The notes under the pieces were generated by a model. That model saw only the letters and a program-made list of their open reading frames with translations. It did no database searches and was not told the DNA's origin. Position numbers and translations under genes: made by a program. 64,000 nucleotides of DNA, from assembly GCA_031253985.1 (NCBI GenBank), contig JAIRVH010000059.1, forward strand, positions 55,182 through 119,181, in the 5' to 3' direction. Origin of the DNA: Sphingobacterium sp. (GTDB taxonomy: Bacteria; Bacteroidota; Bacteroidia; Sphingobacteriales; Sphingobacteriaceae). Numbering within the stretch: position 1 is the stretch's first letter; each line of letters starts with the position of its first letter. Below are positions 7,943-19,300 of this stretch, piece by piece.

Positions 7943-10822
7943 TTAAAATAGTGCCTTGAGGCCAATGTTGAAAAAACGCATCTGTGGTGCCTGGCCAATA
8001 TTGAGTTGCATTGTTTCCTTTTCTTTTGCGATCGTCAAAAGGTTGGAGCCCATGGCATAAATACCTAGTTCGTGGATAAATTTGGAATTGAATAGACGCT
8101 TTGGGAAATCATAGGAAAGCTGCACTTTGGACAGGTTGATGCGATCGGTCTTATAAAGCCAAAAGTCTGAGCTTCGGAAATTGTTGTCACTGTTGAACGT
8201 CGTAAGGCGCGGATAAGTTGCGGTTTCCTTGGTTGACTCAGTCCAGCGGTCGCGTACGACCACCGAATATTTGTCTTCTCCGTCGACCCAAAAGTATGCA
8301 CTATTTTTCATGGCTTTGGCTCCGAACTGTCCAGTGGCAGCAGCAAACAACGTAAAATTGTTCCATTTGACGGTCAGGTTGCAACCTAGGGTCAGTGGGG
8401 CACCAGCCCATCCAGCTTTGCCTAAATAAACTTCGTCGCGCGTATCAATAGTGCCATCGCCGTTTTGGTCTTTATACTTGATGTCTCCGGGTTTTACCTC
8501 TCCGAATGAGGAAAATGCTGCATTGTCTATGTCGGCCTGACTATTATAGAACCCATCGTTTTGTAGTCCCCATATGGCATCCAAAGGCTTTCCGGCCCGA
8601 TTCTGATAGGCGAATTGAAATAATTCGTCACGTTGCACGGCCTTTGTCGAGTAATACATCCCATTGAAACCAAGTGATACAAAAGCTTGGTTTATTTGTT
8701 TGTTCAGATTGATACCAAAGTCGACCCCGCGGCGTTCGTCACTGTTGTAATTGATGTAAGGAAGATCCGAGTAAACAGGCCAATAAGTCATAAAATACAT
8801 CGGATACTGTGTTGCCGCCTGCACAAGGCCACCGCTCATCCGATTAAAAAAGTAAGAAGTATTGAAGGTGATTAAATTGTCGTAAAGTCCGCCTTCAAGG
8901 TTGACGTTAAATTCCTTGCGTTTAGGAAACTTCATGTTAGGATTGTCTCCGCGACGTCTATCAAAAGTATGGACGAGGTCGCCATCGCGCCAGCTATACC
9001 AGGCAGCATCGTTGTAGGTGTAATATCCCTGATAAAGATAATAATCGGAGATGTCCAGGTCGGTGTTTAAGATACCTGCAGAGGCGGATAATTTTAACTC
9101 ATTGACAACTTTGCTGTTGGCGAGAAAATTTTCTTTTGACAGGCGCCAGGCAAGTGCTAACGTTGGTGATAGGGCCTGACGGTTTCCTTGGGGCAATTTG
9201 GCCGAATGACTATAAGCGCTACTAAAGTCTACATAATATTTATTCGAATAGTTGTAGCCCAACTGAAGTCCGAGGTTGGCATTGCTGATTTTGTGGTAGC
9301 TTCCAGAGGCAGCGATCTGAAACGCATTGGCCAACAGGATCGCCGAAACATGATGGTTGTTATCATAGGTGCGGTTAAAGTTTAGAGATCCATTGAGGCC
9401 GATGGTCTGCCTATAGGTGCTGCCACTGATGTTTTGTATGCCGGATATACGATCATCACCATATTTTGTCAGATTACTTATGAGGTCCTTTCCGTCGTAG
9501 TTGTTCCACGAAGCCTGATAAACCGCATAATTGTTGTTATAGGATTGGTTGTAATTTGACTGATAATCTACCGCGAGATTGGTTTTGAAAACGAGGCCTT
9601 CCAGGATATTTTTTAGGTCAAAATTCAAGCCGGTATTAAATTGAAACTGTCGGTTAAGATAGCGGTTTGTACCTCCGGCATAGACATTGGCAAAAGCATT
9701 GGTCTGGTCCAGTTGGCTTCCGCCCAGCAGGTATTTGCCATCAATGAGAAAATTACTGTTGTTGACATACACCATGGAGTTGACATCGTTCTCTTCGATC
9801 ATATCAATAGGGATGAGGGGGGAGAAGCGATGTGGCCGTCCGCTGGCCGCCGCACCCCAATAGTCCGTATTCACCCCTTTAGAAATATAAAAACTGGCGG
9901 CAGCATCTACATTCAGGGAGATCAGATCATTGACTTTAACGTCAATGTTGCCGCGCATATTAAATCTATTGGCGCCCCCATTTTTTTTCGCCTGACCAAA
10001 ATTGAGCAGGGAGCCTTCCGACCAAAACCCAAAGTTGGTATAGTATTGCGCGCGCTGATTGCCACCGGAAATTTCTGCGGTTGCATCGTAACGGTTGTAA
10101 TGATCTTTGATGTAGTCCGAGGCGTAGTAATCGACGTTGGGATAACGATAAGGATTTGTTCCGGCGGCATGCTGGTAGATTGTTTCGGCACTATAAAGTG
10201 CAGAGAGACCATCATTCTGCCGGGCCTCGTTATAGAGTGTCATATATTCTGCTGAGCCCAGGTATTTTGGATAACTGATTGCTGCATTGATACCACTATT
10301 AGCTCTAATTTTAATTTGCTGATCGCCAGCTTTTCCACGTTTGGTGCTAATGCTGATGACGCCTTTGGCTGCCCGGCTACCATAAAGGGCGATGGCATTG
10401 GCTCCTTTTAGCACACTGATCTGATCGATTTCTGTCGGCATAACGTTATTGGCGTCGCGCGGAAATCCATCCACTAAAACCAGATAACCGCTCATCCCCC
10501 AAATATTGCCATTATAACCAGCAATAAAGGCGTCTAGATTCTCCAGACTGTAGGTGTTGTAACTCTTGTCGAGTAACTGCTGGATGTTGATGGATTGAAC
10601 ATTGCCCATCAGGTCTTTTTTCGGAACTTTCCGGAAAGCGACCTGTACAAGCGCTGTACTGTCTATGCCGGTACTATCCGGACGAGCGGCTGTTGAAAAT
10701 GCCGGGAATCTATTTTTATACTGTCCAATGGTTGGATTAAAGACTTCTGTTGCCATCCCATCGGTGACCGCTATGGAGCTTAATCCAAGACATAGTGCTA
10801 TGCTTAATTTTTTGTACTTCAT
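7943..10822 (-). CDS. xusC: SusC/RagA-family TonB-dependent receptor without CarboxypepD domain (second pair)
   Basis: 959 residues, about 100 shorter than its partner upstream. A signal peptide precedes a region (residues about 25-95) with no recognisable carboxypeptidase-like regulatory domain and none of the usual VVVGYG linker. The plug follows, with YLVLVDGFPRD, ISVLKGANAIALYGSRAAKG and a TKRG end, then a 22-strand-type barrel closing on FFNIGLKALF. SusC proteins import glycans across the outer membrane using TonB energy. The compact N-terminus is the odd feature. The gene is 27 bp after the first SusD-like gene and 21 bp before the second, consistent with xusC of the xylan core. Confidence 0.9.
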   Translation of the reverse strand: MKYKKLSIALCLGLSSIAVTDGMATEVFNPTIGQYKNRFPAFSTAARPDSTGIDSTALVQVAFRKVPKKDLMGNVQSINIQQLLDKSYNTYSLENLDAFIAGYNGNIWGMSGYLVLVDGFPRDANNVMPTEIDQISVLKGANAIALYGSRAAKGVISISTKRGKAGDQQIKIRANSGINAAISYPKYLGSAEYMTLYNEARQNDGLSALYSAETIYQHAAGTNPYRYPNVDYYASDYIKDHYNRYDATAEISGGNQRAQYYTNFGFWSEGSLLNFGQAKKNGGANRFNMRGNIDVKVNDLISLNVDAAASFYISKGVNTDYWGAAASGRPHRFSPLIPIDMIEENDVNSMVYVNNSNFLIDGKYLLGGSQLDQTNAFANVYAGGTNRYLNRQFQFNTGLNFDLKNILEGLVFKTNLAVDYQSNYNQSYNNNYAVYQASWNNYDGKDLISNLTKYGDDRISGIQNISGSTYRQTIGLNGSLNFNRTYDNNHHVSAILLANAFQIAASGSYHKISNANLGLQLGYNYSNKYYVDFSSAYSHSAKLPQGNRQALSPTLALAWRLSKENFLANSKVVNELKLSASAGILNTDLDISDYYLYQGYYTYNDAAWYSWRDGDLVHTFDRRRGDNPNMKFPKRKEFNVNLEGGLYDNLITFNTSYFFNRMSGGLVQAATQYPMYFMTYWPVYSDLPYINYNSDERRGVDFGINLNKQINQAFVSLGFNGMYYSTKAVQRDELFQFAYQNRAGKPLDAIWGLQNDGFYNSQADIDNAAFSSFGEVKPGDIKYKDQNGDGTIDTRDEVYLGKAGWAGAPLTLGCNLTVKWNNFTLFAAATGQFGAKAMKNSAYFWVDGEDKYSVVVRDRWTESTKETATYPRLTTFNSDNNFRSSDFWLYKTDRINLSKVQLSYDFPKRLFNSKFIHELGIYAMGSNLLTIAKEKETMQLNIGQAPQMRFFNIGLKALF

Positions 10823-10849
10823 TTTTTGAATGATTAAATGAAAAACTTG

Positions 10850-12745
10850 TTACCAGCCTGGGTTCTGATAGAACTCGGGATACATGTTGACATCTCTTAC
10901 CTTTAGCGGCAACCAGTAATGCTTGCTTGTAAACTTGCGTTCCAAAAGCACATTTTCTTTGATGTTGACAATGCGGTTTTGGGTTGGGTCTACCGTATTA
11001 AAGGTTCCTGCCCGATCAAAAGAAACTGATTTTTTTAGGGTGTAAGGAGATTCGGTCAATAACAACCAGCGTCGAAGATCATTAAAGCGATGGCCTTCAA
11101 AGGCGAGTTCCACAGCACGTTCTCTCCGTAGCTCGGGCAATAATGCTGTTGCTGAACTTAGAAATTTAGCATCCACATGGCCTACCCCGGCGCGATCCCG
11201 AACGATGTTTATGGCATCTACAGCTGTTCTGTTATAATTGTCTGCTTTGCCAGTGGCCGAGTTGGAAGCCATCATCGCTGACTCGGCATACATTAGATAA
11301 ACATCAGATAGGCGCATGTAAGGCACATAAATATGAAGATTGGACCCATAATTATAGGCTTGATCATATTTGTTTGCTGTTATAGGGACAAATTTGCGTA
11401 ACACATAACCTGTCTGGCTGCCGGACTGGATATCTCGGTAGCTTCCATTGCTGTAGAGGTTGGCGTAACGGTTTTTTTCGTCCTGCGTATTTCCCTGAAC
11501 GACTTTTGTTCCGTCAAAGATGATATCCTTATAAAAACGTGGATCCCGGTCTTTCCAAGGGTATTCGGCATTGTAGCCTGACTCTGCATCGGACTGGGTG
11601 ATGTCTTTGATTGGTAAACCGTTTTTCATGCCATAGTAGTCCACATAATTTGCTGTTGGGATAAACTTCAGAGCATCCCCATCGGAGACGACCAGTGGAA
11701 TATATTGTTTACTGGTACCATAATTGGATACCCATGCATCAATATAGGGACCTCTGAATATTGCTTCTGTACTGCCCGGCATGGCCCAGTTTTGTCCTGT
11801 GGTGTAAAAATTTAAATGAATATTGGCCATTGGAACAAGGGCGTAATTCGTTTGTCCGCTCTCGACGAGGGAGAGCAGTTCGCCAAAGGCTTGGGCTGCC
11901 TTTTTGCAATAATCCGCATGATAAGCTTTAGTTCCTGTCGATTGAAAATTCATCAAAGGACTTCCCGCCCAGAGGTAGTTTTTGCCGAGATAGGCTAGCG
12001 CCATGATTTTATTGATGCGCAGCTGGTTTTTTCCTAAAGTCCGCTTTCCGGCAGTGGTATTGTCCCAATCAATCGGTAAGAGATTGGCTGCTTCTCTAAA
12101 ATCGGCCGCAGCAAGATCCGCACAGGCATGGTAACTCAGTCTTGGCAACCGAAGCTTTTCGTCGCTGGGAAGTACATAATTGATATAGGGCATTCCGCCA
12201 AAGTATTCCATCAGGCGGTGGTGAAACCAGCCTCGGAAAAATAACAATTGCCCCTTGATCAGATTTTTCTCTTCCGGTGTAGCTTCGGTCAATTTGTCAA
12301 TATTCTCTAATCCGAGACTTACTTTTCGCAGACCAAACCAGGCTGCACTCCATAAATCGCGAAAAGCGCGGTTGGCAAAGACATCCCCGTTTACTGTGGT
12401 AAAATCACCTTGATCCATCCAGCCGGAGCCCCAGCCGTCGGATTCTCTTTGCCAGCCCCAGAAATTGCCGTTGTCGATTTTGTGGACGAAATGATAATTG
12501 CCAGCCGTTGAGGTCATTTCATCTTCGCCCCAGTTCCAAGAGTTGGTCCAGTAATTATTACTGAAGTTGACAACACAGCTGTAGAGTTCTTCCGTATATC
12601 CCTGGAAGTTAATAAAGTTTTTAAATGCTTCTTTGGAGGACACATTGGACTGTTCTTCTTTGTCTAAATATTTTTTACACGAGAGTAGAGAAGAGGAAGA
12701 CCAGATTACTCCAGCTATAAAGATTACCTTGAAATACTTTTTCAT
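10850..12745 (-). CDS. xusB: SusD/RagB-family glycan-binding lipoprotein (first pair)
   Basis: 631 residues with a lipobox (LLSC, Cys23) followed by KKYLDKEE, a typical SusD start. The C-terminal landmarks LRRERAVELAFEG and HRFNDLRRW are present. It is expected to cap the SusC-like receptor encoded 9 bp upstream and to bind xylan fragments at the cell surface. It is longer than the second SusD here, and many surface aromatics (Trp/Tyr clusters near residues 60-110) are visible. Gene order makes it xusB-like. Binding specificity is inferred from the locus, not from the sequence itself. Confidence 0.9.
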   Translation of the reverse strand: MKKYFKVIFIAGVIWSSSSLLSCKKYLDKEEQSNVSSKEAFKNFINFQGYTEELYSCVVNFSNNYWTNSWNWGEDEMTSTAGNYHFVHKIDNGNFWGWQRESDGWGSGWMDQGDFTTVNGDVFANRAFRDLWSAAWFGLRKVSLGLENIDKLTEATPEEKNLIKGQLLFFRGWFHHRLMEYFGGMPYINYVLPSDEKLRLPRLSYHACADLAAADFREAANLLPIDWDNTTAGKRTLGKNQLRINKIMALAYLGKNYLWAGSPLMNFQSTGTKAYHADYCKKAAQAFGELLSLVESGQTNYALVPMANIHLNFYTTGQNWAMPGSTEAIFRGPYIDAWVSNYGTSKQYIPLVVSDGDALKFIPTANYVDYYGMKNGLPIKDITQSDAESGYNAEYPWKDRDPRFYKDIIFDGTKVVQGNTQDEKNRYANLYSNGSYRDIQSGSQTGYVLRKFVPITANKYDQAYNYGSNLHIYVPYMRLSDVYLMYAESAMMASNSATGKADNYNRTAVDAINIVRDRAGVGHVDAKFLSSATALLPELRRERAVELAFEGHRFNDLRRWLLLTESPYTLKKSVSFDRAGTFNTVDPTQNRIVNIKENVLLERKFTSKHYWLPLKVRDVNMYPEFYQNPGW

Positions 12746-12754
12746 ATGGAAGGG

Positions 12755-15700
12755 TTAAAATGTAATGTTTGCACCTAGATTAAACCGCTTTACAGTCGGG
12801 TAGGCTCCCTGTGAAGCCCAGCCGGTACCGGCATAATTGGATTCACGGTCATCCGGCATTTTGGACCAGAAAACTAAGTTGTTTCCATTGAGGAATACGC
12901 GAAGATTTTGAAGTCCCATGCGTTTGATGATGCTGGATTCCCGGCTAAAATTGTAAGCAATTTCGGCTGTTTTCAGACGGATGTATGAACCATCAAACAT
13001 ATATCGACTACCGGGTGTATAGGTGCTCGATTGCGATAGCCAGCGAGGCAGTGGCACATCGGCATTGATATTGTCTTTTGACCAATAGGAACCTTCGTCG
13101 TAAGCCAGGTTTAGCTGGCCAGAAAAGCTGTTGAAAACAACCTGACGGGTGACATTATTGACGGCATACCATTGTGTCATGACACTGAAATTCTTCCAGT
13201 CGAACCCAATCGTACAATTGTATGTGTTTTGTGGAACCGAAGGGAAGGCGTAAGGAATATTATCCTTAGCATCGATAATACCGTCCCCATTATAATCGAG
13301 TATATGATAATTGCCGGGTAGTTTGGCTAGATCATTACTTTCGTGCGCAGTACTCGAATAAAGTTCGTCCCAGGTATTATAGTAGCCTGCACTGACGTAC
13401 GAGTAAGTCTGATTGACCTGTTTATTGTCTGGTTTTTGGTACTCGGGGAGCAATTCGGGAGCATCGGCATTGATGACTTTATCCTTGGCGTGGGTAAAGT
13501 TGATATCGGCCCATATTCTCGAGTCGACATTGAGCTTTCTGTTGAATTTTAGCTCAACCTCAAATCCTTTGTTTTGAACTTTGCCGAGGTTGGCCGTTGG
13601 TGCCTCCATCCCAAAATAGGAAGGGATGGCCCTATTGGCGCCGCTGATCAGAACATCTGTCCGCCGGTCCCTAAAAAAGTCGACCTTACCGCTTATCTGG
13701 CTATTGAATAGACCGAAATCGAGTCCGACATTGAATTTGTTGACTTTTTCCCAACGGATATTTGGATTACCGAGCGCACTTTCCTTGTACCAGACATAAG
13801 GGCTGGTATTGCCGTCGGAGTAGGAGTAGCGCCCCTCAACGCCCATGCCGGCGGTGCCGCCATAAGCCCATTGGGTTAGATATAGAAATTGCCGCCCACC
13901 ACTATCGTCACCGATGTCACCGTAAGAAGCACGGAGCTTGAGCATATTCAAAAATGAAACCGGCTTCATAAACTCTTCCTCGCTGACTAACCAGCCTAGA
14001 CCTCCTGAGTTGAAAAAGGCAAATCTGTTATCAGGGCCGAATTTCTCTGATCCTGTATAGGCGCCATTATACTCGAGCATATACTTGTTTTTATAATTAT
14101 AGGTTGTCCGGAATACCCAGTCCTCACGATAGGAGGGGATCATACTTCCTGTACCGGTTTGATTGCGGTTGAAAAGCCCCATGGCAGTAATGTTGTGGTC
14201 TTTGCCGAGGGTGGTCACATAGTTTAATTGCAATTGATAGAATAGTCTTCTGTAGGTGGACCAATCCCTGACTTGTCCGGCGCCGGTTGTCCAGTTTATA
14301 CCTTCGACAAAATCAAACCTGTTGGTACCGTCGAATGCAATCTGGTAGGTTGGCAGTCCGGTATTGGGATCTATCCATTTACTTTGTGTGCTATTGTTGG
14401 CGTCATTGATACCCCGGCCACCTTCGACAAAGGTATTATCCAGTGAGATCGTTCCGCGAACGTTGAGGCCCTTCGCTAAAAACTTGAGATCTTGTTCAAG
14501 TGTAAAATCCGTCGTAATACGGCTTGTAGTCACATATTCAGTACCGCTGATTGCTAGCACACGTGCAGAGTTTATTCCTGCTTGCGTGTTTAACGCATAG
14601 TAGCCCCATGTTCCATCGGCGTAACGTGGATAGATAACATCAGGAGCTACAGTATAAGCTGCGATCCAATACGAATAATCGTTGCCACCACCCCATGGAC
14701 TTTTTTTGACTCCACGGGATCCCGCCAGGTTGGTGGAGAATTTAGTTGTGGGGGTGAGCTGGAAATCCAGATTGGAACGTACATTCAGACGGTTAAATCC
14801 GTAACCGGCTTTATAACCGCGTGCATTGTCGAATTGACGGAACATATCGCCTTCGTAAAGAAAATCTGCATTGGCAAAATACTTGACAAAGGGTGTACCA
14901 CCGGCAATATTGACGCTGCTATTTTGTGAAAAAGCATGGCTCTTAAATAATTCTTTTGCCCAGTCCGTATTTACATAGCGTTCGCGTTCTGTCTGGTCAG
15001 CAGGAAAACGGTATTTGTTGATGATATCCTGTGGAAGATAGTTGGCCCAGCTGGCAGGTGAGATGCCTAATTCATTTTCGATAACCTTGTTGCGCAACAT
15101 GAGGGCATCGTATGAATCCATTTTACCGGGAAGTTGCGAAACTGTTTTGATGATATTGTTGACAGTACCACGTATCAGCATCTGCCCTTCCATACCACGT
15201 TTGGTGGTGATTAAGATTACGCCATTGGCTCCTCTTACACCGTAAACAGCAGTTGCTGATGCGTCTTTGAGTACGGAGATGGTTTCAATGGAACTGATAT
15301 CAACGGCAGATAGCGGCCTTTCTACACCATCAACCATGACTAAAGGATCAGTATTATTCCAGGTACTGCGTCCGCGGATTACAATACGGGGATCTTCTTC
15401 ACCGGGCATTCCGGTACTTGCTGTGGTTATTACTCCCGGCACGTTGCCCGTCAGCGCAGCCCCTACACTCGAAACACCTCCAGCACGCTCTAAAACTCTG
15501 CCTGAAGTCTGGGCGATGGCTCCAACGACGGTTTCTTTTTTCTGACGGCCATAACCGACAACAATTGTTTCTTCGATTTCAATTGATTTGTCGATCAGCT
15601 GTATCTCTACGGTATTCTTATTGTTGATGTCGACTTCAATTTGACCATACCCCAGCTTGGAAATGGTCAATAAGTTTTTATCTGCAGGTACTTGAAGGGT

Positions 15701-15937
15701 GAAATTGCCGTTGTCGTCACTAGCTGTAGCCAATGAAGTACCCTTTATCTTAATGGACGCGCCAGCGATCTTTTTATGGTTGCTATCGACTACAACACCT
15801 CTTACCTGTCTTTTGGTCTGAGCATGTAGTGTGGACTGTCCCATATAGATCAGGAACAGCAGTAAAGTAAATGGCTTAGCTATACCCCATAGCTTTTTCC
15901 AATGCCTTACTAGTGTGATTGTAAATGTAATCATCAT
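12755..15937 (-). CDS. xusA: SusC/RagA-family TonB-dependent receptor (first pair)
   Basis: 1060 residues. The N-terminus has a long leader ending near LHAQ, then a CarboxypepD_reg-like domain (residues about 43-125, RQVRGVVVD to IQLIDK), the linker IVVGYGRQKKE, and a plug with VMVDGVERPL, ISVLKDASATAVYGVRG and ILITTKRG. The barrel occupies the rest and ends on an aromatic residue (NLGANITF). The start at 15937 is followed in the frame by a basic stretch and a hydrophobic segment suited to export. It is the first gene of the minus-strand xylan operon, with about 430 bp of control region before it shared with the divergent sensor gene, and matches xusA by position. Confidence 0.9.
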   Translation of the reverse strand: MMITFTITLVRHWKKLWGIAKPFTLLLFLIYMGQSTLHAQTKRQVRGVVVDSNHKKIAGASIKIKGTSLATASDDNGNFTLQVPADKNLLTISKLGYGQIEVDINNKNTVEIQLIDKSIEIEETIVVGYGRQKKETVVGAIAQTSGRVLERAGGVSSVGAALTGNVPGVITTASTGMPGEEDPRIVIRGRSTWNNTDPLVMVDGVERPLSAVDISSIETISVLKDASATAVYGVRGANGVILITTKRGMEGQMLIRGTVNNIIKTVSQLPGKMDSYDALMLRNKVIENELGISPASWANYLPQDIINKYRFPADQTERERYVNTDWAKELFKSHAFSQNSSVNIAGGTPFVKYFANADFLYEGDMFRQFDNARGYKAGYGFNRLNVRSNLDFQLTPTTKFSTNLAGSRGVKKSPWGGGNDYSYWIAAYTVAPDVIYPRYADGTWGYYALNTQAGINSARVLAISGTEYVTTSRITTDFTLEQDLKFLAKGLNVRGTISLDNTFVEGGRGINDANNSTQSKWIDPNTGLPTYQIAFDGTNRFDFVEGINWTTGAGQVRDWSTYRRLFYQLQLNYVTTLGKDHNITAMGLFNRNQTGTGSMIPSYREDWVFRTTYNYKNKYMLEYNGAYTGSEKFGPDNRFAFFNSGGLGWLVSEEEFMKPVSFLNMLKLRASYGDIGDDSGGRQFLYLTQWAYGGTAGMGVEGRYSYSDGNTSPYVWYKESALGNPNIRWEKVNKFNVGLDFGLFNSQISGKVDFFRDRRTDVLISGANRAIPSYFGMEAPTANLGKVQNKGFEVELKFNRKLNVDSRIWADINFTHAKDKVINADAPELLPEYQKPDNKQVNQTYSYVSAGYYNTWDELYSSTAHESNDLAKLPGNYHILDYNGDGIIDAKDNIPYAFPSVPQNTYNCTIGFDWKNFSVMTQWYAVNNVTRQVVFNSFSGQLNLAYDEGSYWSKDNINADVPLPRWLSQSSTYTPGSRYMFDGSYIRLKTAEIAYNFSRESSIIKRMGLQNLRVFLNGNNLVFWSKMPDDRESNYAGTGWASQGAYPTVKRFNLGANITF

Positions 15938-16371
15938 AGCATTTGTGAATTGATAAATAGGTTTAAAAAATCTTGGTTAAATTTTCTTGAATTTGTTAGG
16001 TAGACTAATACCTGTATTGGGTTCATTTTATCAAAAATAAACGCCATTTACGGACCGTTTTGTGCTGTCATATTTTGTTTAATAATTGGTTAATTTTTCC
16101 GATATTCACGTTGTCGCAACCGGTTGCATTATTGGTGTGTAATTTTCCCATGATAGGGAAACCTTTCAAAGCAGTTTATAATTGTAGACCAAAGCTAGCC
16201 AATGTAAATTTTGACGGATAGCAAGAATGTTTAAATGAAGGATAAGAATGTCAAAAATGACCGGCAATAGCGCATAAATTATGATCGAGGCTAGTTTGGA
16301 AGGGATTAATTTGATAATTTAGTTCACAGTTCACTTCAAATTTTTGTGGTGGAGATTATTTACCTAAATAT
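15938..16371. promoter_or_regulatory. Divergent control region between xusA-like gene and hybrid sensor
   Basis: 434 bp without a credible gene. It must hold the promoters of the xylan operon (minus strand) and of the sensor gene (plus strand). It is AT-rich and contains a 12-bp palindrome described separately. A CAAAAATA at 16032-16039 reads TATTTTTG on the minus strand and fits a TAnnTTTG element, but no TTG lies at the usual distance, so the transcription start is not assigned. Confidence 0.6.
16111..16127. promoter_or_regulatory. Palindromic candidate operator GCAACCGGTTGC
   Basis: Bases 16116-16127 form a perfect 12-bp palindrome. The left flank gives TTGTCGCAACCG (16111-16122), which recurs with one change as TTGTTGCAACCG at 20544-20555, upstream of the plus-strand xylan block. 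Location between the divergent sensor and transporter genes suggests a regulator binding site. Whether the hybrid sensor or another protein binds it is unknown. Confidence 0.45.
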
Positions 16372-19300
16372 ATGATACGCATTTTACTGGCATTAAGCTG
16401 GATGTTGCTGACGTTTTTTTCGTACGGGCAAAACCATCCTGTAACATTTCAGCGCTATTCTTCAAAAGATGGACTTTCCTCCAATACGATCTATAGTATC
16501 TATCGAGATAGCTATGGTTTTCTTTGGTTGGGCACAGAAGATGGACTGAACCGCTTCGATGGGCGTCGGTATAATGTCTATCGATATGATGCCAACCAAG
16601 AGAATAGTTTAATGGCCAATCATATTTCGGCTCTGTGTGAAGACAAGAAGGGAAGAATCTGGATTGGTACCAATGGCGGGGGATTGAGTTATTATGATCG
16701 TGAAGCAGACCGTATCCGTTCGTATAATCTTACACCTGATGGGAAATGGCTCAGTACCGCAATTAATGCTGTCGATACGGATGCCAATGGAAATATTTGG
16801 GTCGCTTCCTATGGTGCTTTGTATATACTGGATGTCAATAATCTACAAAAGAAAATGGATCCAACCTATCGGCGTATTGTGGAAACTTTTGCCGGTAAAG
16901 TGACGAGCTGTGTATTTCGCGATCGGCAAAACAATATGTGGGTATCCTCAGAGAATGGAATATTCCGTCTCTCGGCAGACTTCAAAACAATAAAACGTTT
17001 TGAAGTCCTATCGGAACAGGAAGGATATGGAAACGGGATTGAAGTCAGCTCCATTGTTGAAGATGATAAGGGTCGGATCTGGATCGGTTCTATGCTGGGA
17101 CTTAAATACCTCAATCCTGGCGATTCTCAGTTCAATAAGTTTATTTCGAAGCAGGGGAATGGGGCATTAAGCAGTCCCCGAATTTATACCTTGTGCCACA
17201 ATCAAAAGCAGGATCTATGGATCGGAACGGACAATGGTTTGGATGTGCTTAATACCAATAATTTTACAGTTCGCACCTTTAAGCCTGATCCAAGTAATGT
17301 GCATAGTCTTTCTCACAAATCGATACGGTCTATTTTTGTAGATAATAGCGGAATTTACTGGATAGGTACTTTTCAGGGAGGATTGAATAAATTCGACACC
17401 AATTTAAGTCAATTTAGATTAAAAAGTCTGGATTTTCTGGAAGGAATGACCGGCGATCCGGCCATAGTAACCTCGTTTGCGGCCTATCAAAATAAGATTT
17501 TTTTAGGCGTCGACGGTGGCGGTGTCTGGAAATACGACAGGGAGACTGATCGATTATCATCTGTCAGCCTTCCTGCCAATCTGCCCAGAGATCTAACGGT
17601 GCTCACTTTGGAAAGAAAGCTTGACCAGCTTTGGATCGGGACCTATCAGCAAGGCGTCGTTTGTTATGACCTCCTTAACGGAAATCTAAAAAGATACATT
17701 GTTGGCAATAAAGAAGATAATCTGAATAATAACGATATTTTTTGTTTAAAAGTCGACTTTAAGGGGAATACATGGGTTGGGACCAATGGAGGTGGTGTTA
17801 ACATCATTCAAAAAGGGAGTGGAATTGTCAAGAAATATAAGCGGGATGATCATTTAGGCGATGGAATCCAGGTGCCAGGGAATTTTATACGGGCGCTGGC
17901 GGAAGATCGGGAACAGCACATGTGGATCGGTACTTATGGCTCGGGATTGGTGATGTATGATCCGTTGACAAAGCGCTCCAAAATTTTTGATAAGGCAAAC
18001 AACAAGCTACCCAGCAATTATATATTAGCGATATATACAGATAAAAAAGGGAATTTATGGGTTGGAACCAATGGCAATGGGATAGGGGTGCTGCGAAAAG
18101 GGAAAGTTGTTTTTGAGACACTTTCTGAGAAGGACGGACTGGCTAATGGCGCTATCCAGAGTATTGTCGAAGACGATAAGGGACGGATTTGGTTTTCAAC
18201 GAACAAAGGCCTGAGCTGTTATTCTCCGGCACAAAATAAGTTTAAAAATTATTCGAATGCTGTAGGGTTGCAAGAGGGCGCTTTTATGCTCGGTGCCTCG
18301 CTAAAAACGAGCGATGGAGAAATCTACTTTGGTGGTCAGAAGGGTTTTAATCATTTTTATCCAGCTCATTTAAAAACAAACAGTAATCCTGCTAAGGTTG
18401 CACTAACTGATCTAAAAATTGATAATGATATCATTCAACCGGCGGAGAAAGGTCCAATACAGCAGTCGTTGTTGACCGCTGATCGTATCGAACTAAAATA
18501 TAAACAGAATTTTTCAATTTCTTTTGCTGCACTAAACCTCACTGTACCGGAGGATAACCAATATGAGTATCGTCTTGTCGGCTTTGATAAGAACTGGATT
18601 CGCAACGGAAAAGAAAATAGTGTCTATTACACCAATCTGGATCCCGGAGATTATGTCTTTGAGGTACGTGCGAGTAACAACGACGGAATTTGGAACAAAG
18701 AAATCAAATCGATTGCTATACATGTTGCTCCACCGTTTTGGCGCACGATTTATGCTTATTTATTTTATATGTTCGCAGCCGTGGGGGTACTTCTATGGAT
18801 GAGACATCGTGGGATTGAAAAGCTAAAGCAAAAATTTGCGATTGAGCAGGAGCGTACCCAGGCGAAACAGCTCATTGAGCAGCAAAAAAGAGATGCTGAG
18901 ACCAAACATCAGTTGGATGCGATGAAAATCAGGTTTTTAACCAATTTAAGTCATGAATTCCGCACGCCAATCTCACTGATCATGGGACCTATTGATGCGC
19001 TGATTGGGAAGAATAAAGATAGCAAACTTGCTGATCAGCTTAATTTGATCAGTCGTAATGCGCGCCGGCTTTTAAATCTGGTCAACCAGTTGCTCGATTT
19101 TCGTAAGATGGAGTATCACGAACTCAAGCTGCAGGATGAAGATGGTGAATTGGTCTCTTTTGTGCAGGAGGTATACCGCTCGTTTCAGGACATGGCCTTG
19201 CAAAAAGGTATAGACTATTCTTTTTTCCCCTGTCAAGAAAAATTATATTGCCGTTTTGACCGCAATAAGGTGGAGCGCGTTTTATTTAATTTAATCTATA

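Noticed and set aside
9641..10255. 204-codon plus-strand frame opposite the second SusC gene
   Set aside because: Antisense to the SusC plug and barrel; no recognisable sequence.
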